Source: Candidatus Hodarchaeota archaeon (GTDB lineage: Archaea; Asgardarchaeota; Heimdallarchaeia; Hodarchaeales; YT1-057). Taken from it: a DNA stretch of 11,360 bases. The stretch spans positions 1 to 11,360 of the forward strand of contig JAEOTI010000214.1 in the NCBI GenBank assembly GCA_016839955.1, given 5' to 3'. The translations under genes and the position numbers were made by a program. Shown here in pieces: positions 6,376 to 11,360 of this stretch (within the stretch, counting starts at the first letter, position 1; the number at the start of each line of letters is the position of its first letter). Below the pieces are notes generated by a model. The model searched no databases. It was not told the DNA's origin and saw only the letters and a list, made by a program, of their open reading frames with translations.

Positions 6376-7397
6376 TGCCTACAAATCTTGAAATTGCTTG
6401 GTTTCTTATTATTGGCTTCATTTTTGTTGTTTTTGCCATTCTTGATGGGTTTGATCTTGGGATTGGATTTTGGCATTTATTCACGAAAGGAGAAGAAGAA
6501 AGAAATTTAATGTTTAAAGCAATAGGACCTCTTTGGGATGGAAATGAGGTTTGGTTAATTGCCGGGGGAGCTGGATTATTCGCAGCTTTTCCTTTAGTTT
6601 ATGCAACTTTCTTCAGTGGACTATACCTTGCAGTGATGGTTTTAATTTGGGCTTTGATATTCCGTGCAATCTCATTTGAATTTAGAAATGAGCTTACATC
6701 GCATAAGTGGCGACGATTCTGGGATTTTGCTTTTGCCTTTGGAAGTGTTCTTACAGCTTTTCTCCTCAGTGTAGCTCTAGGGAATGTTTTACATGGATTT
6801 CCCATGGATGAAGAACAAAATTTTAATGGCGCGTTTCTAGATCTCTTAAATCCGTATGCACTTATTATTGGGGTTCTAGGTGTTGCTATGTTCTGTACAC
6901 ATGGTGCTGCATACCTTTCTCTTCGAACGGAAAAAGAAATTCAAATAAGAACAAAGAATTGGCTTTTTTATGGATGGATTGTTTACATTATACTCTTTAT
7001 TATTGTCAGCGGTTACACTATAGTCGGACAGGAGCATTTAATGGATAATTATGAAGATAAGCCGTACCTTTGGGTAGTACCAATCCTTACATTAACTTCA
7101 ATCTTCTTAATACGAGAATTCAGCAGTCGAGATCTAAATCTATTAGCTTTCATTGCTTCTGCATTATCGATAACAATGATTATGGTACTCGTTGGTATAG
7201 CGCTTTATCCAAATATGATTCCTGCAACGGATCCTAATCTCACAATTTCAATCGCAGACGCAGCAGCGTCATCAAAGACTCTTGAAATTATGCTTATCAT
7301 TGGATTAGTAGGTTTTCCAATTATTATTTTATATACTGCATGGGTTTACAAAACTTTAGTCTTTGAAAAAGTACAAGCTAATTCTACGAGTTATTGA
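6375..7397 (+). CDS. cydB: Cytochrome bd quinol oxidase subunit II
   Basis: CydB is the haem-free or haem-supporting partner of CydA in the membrane oxidase. The 340 residues have the expected length and landmarks: AILDGFDLGIG at 21-31, GPLWDGNEVWLI at 51-62, FEFRNEL..WRRFWD near 100-117, LGNVLHGFP near 135-143, NPYALIIG, the FCTHGAAYLSLRTE segment, and the closing IILYTAWVYK. Roughly eight to nine hydrophobic helices are visible. The start ATG overlaps the TAA of cydA (TAATG), with TGAGGG at 6363-6368 as ribosome-binding site, so translation of the two subunits is closely linked. No small CydX-like subunit and no cydCD assembly transporter are found in the window. Confidence 0.97.
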   Translation: MPTNLEIAWFLIIGFIFVVFAILDGFDLGIGFWHLFTKGEEERNLMFKAIGPLWDGNEVWLIAGGAGLFAAFPLVYATFFSGLYLAVMVLIWALIFRAISFEFRNELTSHKWRRFWDFAFAFGSVLTAFLLSVALGNVLHGFPMDEEQNFNGAFLDLLNPYALIIGVLGVAMFCTHGAAYLSLRTEKEIQIRTKNWLFYGWIVYIILFIIVSGYTIVGQEHLMDNYEDKPYLWVVPILTLTSIFLIREFSSRDLNLLAFIASALSITMIMVLVGIALYPNMIPATDPNLTISIADAAASSKTLEIMLIIGLVGFPIIILYTAWVYKTLVFEKVQANSTSY

Positions 7398-7420
7398 ATG
7401 GATATATTTCACATTTACTA

Positions 7421-8265
7421 ATGAAAAGACTAATGGTGAGTGACAAACTATCACAAAAAGCTCTTCTGAGATTTGTTTAGAATGTGGTCGGTGTTGTACA
7501 AACGGTAATTTATGCTTGGTTTTATTTCCTCAGGATGCCCTAAGCATCATTGCTAGAGGATGGGGCGACATTATCTGCGTTGAAAAGCTTAAAGATGGAT
7601 CTTTTGAACTTCAAATGCATACTCGAGTCAATGGCGACTGTCTTTTCTTTGATCGTGAAACATATTATTGTGATATATACCTAAATCGACCCTGTACTTG
7701 CCAAATCTTCCCATATGGGGGAAGTGATGAACCTGAAGATGATTCTGAATCTCGTGATGAATGGATAATGAAAAATTGCCCCTTATATACTCACTATGGA
7801 AAAATGTCATCTTTGGGAATTAAAATTATGAAATTTAATGCTGAAACACAACGATTGGAGTCAGATCTGACAACTCGAGTTCCTGAACTTGTGAAGGGCT
7901 TAATTGAAGATCGAGAAGAAAGATTAGAAGAAGAATGGGACTTCATTCAAACTGAAAATTATTCTTTGACATATTGGGCAAGAAAGTTTGCTCCTGTTCA
8001 GAAAATTATCAAGTGGGTTGAGACAGAATTCATCAACAAAAATAAATCCACTGCAATCAGCCTTTACTTCTATAACTCAAGAAAAAACGCAATCTGTGCA
8101 CTTCAAGGAATTTTTAAAAATAAATCTATTAATAATCCGAAAGCTCTCCCTCAGACTCATGAGGAACTCTTGGAACATCTGGACGATTATTATAACGATG
8201 AAGATAACTCTAATCATAACTTACTTGAAGGTTGGGAACCTTGGCCTCCAAAAAAGAAGAAATAA
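7421..8265 (+). CDS. YkgJ-family cysteine-cluster (zinc/iron-binding) protein, 5' end frameshifted
   Basis: The main frame, open from 7444, reads ICLECGRCCTNGNLC, then DCLFFDRETYYCDIY and RPCTCQIFPYGG. This is the CxxCGxCC...C...C.IY..RP..C..FP pattern of YkgJ/UPF0153 proteins, thought to bind Zn or an Fe-S cluster. No ATG, GTG or TTG lies in that frame between the upstream TGA (7441-7443) and the Cys cluster; the first is a TTG at 7516, after the first five cysteines. ATG codons at 7421 and 7433 in another frame read VSDKLSQK and would join the Cys cluster if one A were added to the A5 run at 7455-7459. Either an indel, a sequencing error or slippage is implied. The C-terminal 170 residues are charged and unrecognised. 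It sits 23 bases after cydB and 24 before the DsrE-like gene. Confidence 0.78.
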
Positions 8266-8289
8266 ATAAAATATCATGAGGAATAAATT

Positions 8290-8643
8290 ATGGGTCATCT
8301 GGTCATTCTATTGATTTCTGCACCTTATACGAGTGAATCGTCTCATTCTGCAGTACAAATCTGCTCTGCAGCTAGAAAAAAGGGACATGAGGTTCAATTA
8401 CATCTTTTTATGGATGGTGCCATTAATGCTAATCGTCATATCAATACCATGGATGAAACAGTAAATTATGCAAAGGAAATCCAAAAATTATCTGAAAATG
8501 GGATTGAAGTAACAGTTTGTCCAATGTGTGCACAGTATAGAGGTGTAAGACAAGAGGATTTCATCCCTGGGGTTGAAAAGATGTCATTATTAGAGTTTAC
8601 AGAGCGCGTACTATTTGCTGACGCGTTTATTACCTTAGGGTGA
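8290..8643 (+). CDS. DsrE/TusD-like sulfur-relay protein
   Basis: DsrE/TusD subunits accept a persulfide on a conserved cysteine and pass it on, in tRNA thiolation or in dissimilatory sulfur metabolism. The 117 residues have the small alpha/beta fold pattern: an opening hydrophobic strand, GHEVQLHLFMDGAINANRH (32-50), and CPMCAQYRG at 77-85. Cys77 aligns with the active Cys of E. coli TusD by its distance to the RG pair. Cys80 makes a CxxC that is not in E. coli but is, as I recall, common in archaeal DsrE proteins. The ATG at 8290 has TGAGGA at 8277-8282. It is the first of three consecutive dsrEFH-type genes and the only one with a candidate sulfur-carrying Cys. Confidence 0.88.
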   Translation: MGHLVILLISAPYTSESSHSAVQICSAARKKGHEVQLHLFMDGAINANRHINTMDETVNYAKEIQKLSENGIEVTVCPMCAQYRGVRQEDFIPGVEKMSLLEFTERVLFADAFITLG

Positions 8644-8648
8644 AGAAA

Positions 8649-9026
8649 ATGGAAGAACCAGAGAAAGTTATTACGATAATTTTTAGTCAAGCACCTTACT
8701 CATCCGCTCATCTATTCGAATTAGCGCGATTAGGAACGGCGCTTTCATCCTTTGAAATTGAAGTTAATGCAATTTTTGACCATGAAGCCGTATTGGCATT
8801 AATACGCAAGTTGAAACCTTCAAAAATAGCTGCCTCAGGCGCAGATCGAATGTTATCGTCGCTCTTCAGCTTTGGGACTGAACTTTATGTTATAAAGGAA
8901 GCATTAGAAGAAAGAATGGTGGAAAAAGAACATCTGGAGCCAAAGTATAATAAGCTCGCTTCTTTTATAAATAGAATAGAAATGGCTGAAATAATCCAAC
9001 GATCAGATTTTACCATAAAACTTTGA
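8649..9026 (+). CDS. DsrF/TusC-like sulfur-relay protein
   Basis: This protein matches DsrF/TusC, the structural partner of DsrE/TusD in the heterohexameric relay complex. Visible features are the opening strand VITIIFSQAPYSSAHLFE, then RLGTALSSFEIEVNAIFDHEAV, a KLKPSK segment, and a closing SDFTIKL similar to the end of TusC. It has no cysteine, in line with a non-catalytic role. I chose the ATG at 8649 because GGTGA at 8639-8643 is a good ribosome-binding site five bases before it. A GTG at 8640 would add three residues and overlap the previous stop by four bases. The length of about 125 residues is normal. Its place between the DsrE and DsrH genes strongly supports the call. Confidence 0.82.
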   Translation: MEEPEKVITIIFSQAPYSSAHLFELARLGTALSSFEIEVNAIFDHEAVLALIRKLKPSKIAASGADRMLSSLFSFGTELYVIKEALEERMVEKEHLEPKYNKLASFINRIEMAEIIQRSDFTIKL

Positions 9027-9036
9027 GGTATTTTAA

Positions 9037-9351
9037 ATGGAAAACGAAACAGTTGTACTTCTAAGGCAACCAACGATTCAAAATCTTAATATTATTAAAC
9101 ATATTATTGCTTCGAATCAATTTACACAAAGAAAGGTAACAGTACTTTTAATTCAAGATGGAACTTATTTTATCAATAATCTACCTTTTATAAAGAAAGG
9201 GGATTCTCAAATAAACATTATAGCCTTGAAAGATGATTTTGTTGCACGAGGACTACAGTTACCAAATTCAGATAAGGTAAAACTGATAGATTATGGTGAA
9301 CTTATTGATATCATGATGAAAGACAAGAAGAAATTAGTATCTTTAATTTAA
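9037..9351 (+). CDS. DsrH/TusB-like sulfur-relay protein
   Basis: The 104 residues align well with TusB/DsrH. VTVLLIQDGTYF corresponds to LLLLQDGV, IIALKDDFVARGL to VYALNEDLIARGL, and KLIDYGELIDIMM to ILIDYTDFVRLTV of the E. coli protein. The N-terminus carries LLRQPT where TusB has LHRSPW. It contains no cysteine at all, so the Cys20 position used in DsrH of sulfur oxidisers is missing, as in the simpler TusB form. The ATG at 9037 has GAGGT at 9025-9029, overlapping the previous stop codon, a typical translational arrangement in this operon. It is likely a structural subunit of a DsrE2F2H2/TusBCD complex. Confidence 0.85.
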   Translation: MENETVVLLRQPTIQNLNIIKHIIASNQFTQRKVTVLLIQDGTYFINNLPFIKKGDSQINIIALKDDFVARGLQLPNSDKVKLIDYGELIDIMMKDKKKLVSLI

Positions 9352-9373
9352 GAAAAACTGAGAAAAATCTAAA

Positions 9374-9460
9374 GTGAACCTTAAAAAAGCTAATATATCT
9401 ATTTTGGAACAATTAAAAACTTTTGAAGAATTTAATAACACAGGTGTGGACTACGTTTAA
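9374..9460 (+). CDS. Possible 28-residue peptide after the DsrH-like gene
   Basis: A GTG at 9374 opens a frame of 28 codons to TAA at 9458-9460. The peptide begins MNLKKANISILEQLK and would form one amphipathic helix. It lies 22 bases after the DsrH-like stop and just ahead of the T-tract, so it would be the last item of the operon. There is no clear ribosome-binding site and no recognised family, and it could be chance or a decayed gene end. Confidence is low. Confidence 0.2.
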   Translation: MNLKKANISILEQLKTFEEFNNTGVDYV

Positions 9461-9466
9461 GGTATA

Positions 9467-9484
9467 GTTTTATTTTTCTTTTTT
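9467..9484 (+). terminator. T-rich tract ending the cyd-dsr operon
   Basis: The stretch reads almost entirely T, with runs of four, five and seven T residues broken only by single A, C or A bases, and no hairpin precedes it. This is typical of archaeal intrinsic termination. It follows the last sulfur-relay gene by about 115 bases and precedes a new TATA-like element, so it is a sensible operon end. Confidence 0.55.
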
Positions 9485-9505
9485 ATAATAAAATTATATT
9501 TTATT

Positions 9506-9515
9506 AAATATATAA
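9506..9515 (+). promoter_or_regulatory. TATA-like element in the pre-permease gap
   Basis: AAATATATAA is a strong archaeal TATA-type sequence just after the operon terminator. It would start transcription near 9540, giving a leader of about 230 bases for the permease or a separate small RNA. Because the surroundings are extremely AT-rich, a chance match is possible. Confidence 0.33.
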
Positions 9516-9735
9516 CATTTATTTACCACTACAATAAGAAAAAGAAGATGATAATTCTATTCCTAAAAAAAGAACTCTAAGCTGCTTTAATGATTCAATT
9601 CGTGTAACTATGTCGCAAAATTGATCAGGATACTAAAAGCATTGATTTTTCTTTACTATAGATTTGAGCAAAATTCATCTTTAGAAATCCACAGGAGGAG
9701 AATTTTTACTAAGGAATATTTTCTAGTCAAAAATA

Positions 9736-9769
9736 AGTGGTAACAACATAAAAAATCAGTGGTTGCAAC
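9736..9769 (+). promoter_or_regulatory. Direct repeat flanking a TATA-like box, possible operator/promoter of the permease
   Basis: AGTGGTAACAAC (9736-9747) and AGTGGTTGCAAC (9758-9769) match at 10 of 12 positions and start exactly 22 bases apart, two helical turns. Between them lies ATAAAAAAT (9748-9756), at about the right distance before the ATG at 9773 for a leaderless transcript. The second copy contains the palindrome GTTGCAAC. A regulator bound to both copies would block the TATA element; this role is inferred. Confidence 0.4.
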
Positions 9770-9772
9770 TAA

Positions 9773-11098
9773 ATGGCAGCACAAGAGATCATGACGGCAG
9801 CTTTAGGTATTTTCATTGCAACTTATCTTCTTATTGCTTTTGAACGCCTTCACAGAGTGATTGCTGCACTTTTAGGTGCCATATTAATGAGTTTTTTACT
9901 AATTATGGCAGAAGTAGAAACCCATGATGAAAATAAAATCACTTTCACTCATTTAATCTCGAATTATATTCATTGGTCAACATTGATCTTTATTATCGGT
10001 ATGATGATTATTGTATCAATAGCGGGTCGATCTGGTGTTTTTCAATATTTAGCTCTAAGATTAGTAAAAATAACAAATGGAGACCCTATTAAACTTTTTT
10101 TCATGTTTCTTGGATTGACCTTTACAATTAGCTTTGTCTTAGATACTATCACCACAATGCTTGTGGTTGCACCACTAACAATTGAGGTATATAAAGCGTT
10201 AGAGTACGATTATAAATCTATTTTAATCACTGAAGCTCTTGCAGCAGATTTCAGTTCAGTTGGTTCCCTTGTTGGTTCGATTGAAAATATAATAATTGGA
10301 CAACAAACAAATCTGACTTTTCTAGATTTCTTTTTTTATCTACAACCCCTCGCGTTCTTATTCCTTTTATCAGTAATTCCGGTTTTTTATTTATTAAATC
10401 GAACTCAATTCCAACGAGACGATAGAATTGGTATTGAAGGAGTTTACCTTATCGAAGCTTCTACAGTAATTGAAGACAAAAAAATGTTCTGGGGATCAAT
10501 TTTAACTATTCTTATTGTTCTTCTTGGTTTTATATTAAGTCAGATTACTGCTCTCGAACCTGCATTAGTAGCTCTCGCTGGTGCAACCTTTCTTTTAGCT
10601 TTTTCAGGTGAGCCAACAGAGAAAACGTTCAATGATATAGAATGGAATGTGATTTTCTTTCTTATCGGTCTTTTCACGCTTATAGGTGGTCTTGAAATTC
10701 TAGGAGTTATTGAAAGCTTAGCAGATAATACTAAACCTGTGTTAGAAGATGAACCACTTATTGGAATAATCGTAATACTTTGGTCTTCTGCTCTTTTATC
10801 TGGGGCTATTGATAATATACCCGTAAGTGCAACGCTTGTTATCATCTTAAAAGAGATGGGCATAGGGGGTTTATATGGAAAATTTTTGTATTTTAGCTTG
10901 ATTTCAGGAGTAAATGTGGGTGGAAACATCTTACCAATTGCTAGTCCAGCCAACATTGTAGCATTAACTTTAGCAGAGAAAGATAAAAATCGGATAACTT
11001 TCTATCAATTTACTAAAATTGGTATCTTAATATCTTCTCTTCATTTAGTGATTGCCTCAATATATCTTTGTCTTTTATACCTTATATTGACGATATAA
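9773..11098 (+). CDS. ArsB/NhaD-type ion permease
   Basis: The 441-residue membrane protein belongs to the ion transporter superfamily that includes ArsB arsenite pumps, NhaD Na+/H+ antiporters and CitMHS/SLC13 carriers. It shows two related halves of about five to six helices each. Landmarks are FERLHRVIAALLGA (23-36), IFIIGMMIIV (72-81), VLDTITTMLVVAPLT (122-136), AIDNIPVSATL (345-355) and GVNVGGNILPIASPANIV (379-396). The first half normally carries a GDPPN-type loop; here it reads GSIEN (168-172). Substrate cannot be read from sequence: Na+/H+ exchange, arsenite and organic anions are all possible. A stop codon directly precedes the ATG at 9773, so no longer form exists; ATG at 9791 is an alternative. 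No ribosome-binding site is obvious, so it may be leaderless. Confidence 0.88.
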   Translation: MAAQEIMTAALGIFIATYLLIAFERLHRVIAALLGAILMSFLLIMAEVETHDENKITFTHLISNYIHWSTLIFIIGMMIIVSIAGRSGVFQYLALRLVKITNGDPIKLFFMFLGLTFTISFVLDTITTMLVVAPLTIEVYKALEYDYKSILITEALAADFSSVGSLVGSIENIIIGQQTNLTFLDFFFYLQPLAFLFLLSVIPVFYLLNRTQFQRDDRIGIEGVYLIEASTVIEDKKMFWGSILTILIVLLGFILSQITALEPALVALAGATFLLAFSGEPTEKTFNDIEWNVIFFLIGLFTLIGGLEILGVIESLADNTKPVLEDEPLIGIIVILWSSALLSGAIDNIPVSATLVIILKEMGIGGLYGKFLYFSLISGVNVGGNILPIASPANIVALTLAEKDKNRITFYQFTKIGILISSLHLVIASIYLCLLYLILTI

Positions 11099-11118
11099 AA
11101 CATTGGAATTTTAATGTT
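11099..11118 (+). terminator. Small hairpin right after the permease stop
   Basis: AACATT (11099-11104) and AATGTT (11113-11118) are perfect inverted repeats with an eight-base loop directly after the TAA. There is no strong T-tract after it, so it may act as a 3' end stabiliser or be chance in AT-rich DNA. The gap to 11201 holds no gene and is the meeting point of two convergent genes. Confidence 0.25.
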
Positions 11119-11201
11119 AGTCTATTTTGAGATAAGGATAACATTTTATTCGATAATATAATGCAAAAATTGTCTTATCTTATTTCTTCGTTTCTTTACT
11201 A

Positions 11202-11360
11202 TTATGTACTGTTCTGTCCAAAAAAGCATATTGAAAGAATTGGACAATTAGAACATTTTGGATCCTTTTTAAAGCAAACGGACTGTCCATGGACAATCAA
11301 TAAAGCATGAAACTTGCGAAGATCAGAAGAATTCTTTGGAAACTTCTTTTCAAGTTCAGA
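11202..11360 (-). CDS. nth: Endonuclease III, C-terminal end (cut by window edge)
   Basis: Read on the minus strand from the right edge, the frame gives 52 residues ending at TAA (plus-strand 11204-11202). It contains KFHALLIVHGQSVC followed by the exact endonuclease III cluster spacing C29-x6-C36-x2-C39-x5-C45 in the fragment (CFKKDPKCSNCPILSIC). E. coli Nth has HHWLILHGRYTC at the same place. Endonuclease III removes oxidised pyrimidines and nicks the AP site; the four cysteines bind a [4Fe-4S] cluster. The catalytic Lys and Asp lie outside the window. The gene is convergent with the permease. A 49-codon plus-strand frame over the same bases is its shadow. Confidence 0.88.
   Translation of the reverse strand, partial: SELEKKFPKNSSDLRKFHALLIVHGQSVCFKKDPKCSNCPILSICFFGQNST

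Larger units (their letters stand above)
9461..9772. other. Non-coding region before the permease gene
   Basis: About 310 bases hold no supportable gene. In order: the T-tract; a TATA-like AAATATATAA (9506-9515); an imperfect hairpin in which TGAT-T-CAATT (9591-9600) pairs with AATTGATCA (9619-9627) with one bulged T; an orphan Shine-Dalgarno-like AGGAGGAG (9693-9700) with no ATG, GTG or TTG in range; and the direct repeat beside the permease. A long leader, a small RNA or a decayed gene are all possible. Confidence 0.4.

Noticed and set aside
7988..8269. A 93-codon plus-strand frame overlapping the YkgJ gene
   Set aside because: It lies in another frame of a gene with clear family motifs, has no ribosome-binding site and gives a low-complexity sequence.
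9541..9625. Short peptide frame starting at the ATG at 9548 after the TATA-like element
   Set aside because: It ends after ten codons and has no recognisable features.
10540..10956. A 138-codon minus-strand frame inside the permease gene
   Set aside because: It is antisense to a well-recognised transporter and resembles no family; long antisense frames are common opposite hydrophobic coding sequence.
11215..11295. Cluster of TGTCCA half-sites, including the perfect 12-base palindrome TGTCCATGGACA (11284-11295) and an inverted pair at 11215-11221 and 11240-11246, first read as an operator array
   Set aside because: All copies lie inside the nth coding sequence, several over the Cys-Pro and Val-His-Gly-Gln codons, so coding constraint explains them adequately.
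11161..11310. A 49-codon plus-strand frame whose stop overlaps an ATG at 11307, looking like the start of a new operon
   Set aside because: The opposite strand of the same bases encodes the endonuclease III C-terminus with exact Fe-S cysteine spacing, so the plus frames are shadows.
1..11360. CRISPR arrays, tRNA or rRNA genes
   Set aside because: No regularly spaced repeats, tRNA cloverleaf or rRNA-like segments were seen on either strand.

Overview
The window looks like chromosomal DNA from an AT-rich archaeon. Supporting genes are an archaeal-type riboflavin synthase beside an archaeal-type lumazine synthase, and an archaeal COG1340-like coiled-coil protein. TATA-like boxes sit roughly 25 bases before likely transcript starts, termination looks like plain T-tracts, and ribosome-binding sites are of the GAGG/GGTGA type. 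Cytochrome bd oxidase together with DsrEFH proteins would suit a facultatively oxygen-using lineage such as a Heimdallarchaeia-type Asgard archaeon, but that placement is inference and is not proven here.

Layout, left to right. (1) Positions 1-190: the 3' end of an IS200/IS605-family tnpB gene, with strong nested hairpins that resemble the omega RNA overlapping such genes. (2) 279-626: a small unrecognised two-helix membrane protein. (3) 666-1580, minus strand: ribC-ribH, the last two steps of riboflavin synthesis. (4) 1735-2787: an MtnA-like methylthioribose-1-phosphate isomerase, divergent from ribC. (5) 2877-3785: a long coiled-coil protein. It is convergent, with one base between, with (6) 3787-4713, minus strand: an unusual DNA-glycosylase-like protein with an N-terminal zinc ribbon and a C-terminal four-cysteine Fe-S loop.

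(7) 4714-4983 is a control region with a palindrome, direct repeats and a TATA box. It leads into (8) a tightly packed plus-strand unit: cydA, cydB, a YkgJ-type cysteine-cluster protein whose 5' end is out of frame, and dsrE/tusD-, dsrF/tusC- and dsrH/tusB-like genes. The unit ends near a long T-tract at about 9467. Together it encodes a membrane quinol:O2 oxidase and a soluble sulfur-relay complex, which suggests coupling of sulfur trafficking, or protection of sulfur/Fe-S chemistry, to oxygen.

(9) 9461-9772 is non-coding, with promoter-like elements and a 22-bp-phased direct repeat just before (10) 9773-11098, an ArsB/NhaD-type ion permease. (11) 11202-11360, minus strand, is the C-terminal end of an ordinary endonuclease III, cut by the window edge; it was found by reading the last bases on the reverse strand.

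Most genes are familiar families. The points most worth a second look are the cyd-ykgJ-dsrEFH arrangement, the frameshift in the YkgJ gene, the zinc-ribbon glycosylase, and the structured tnpB tail.
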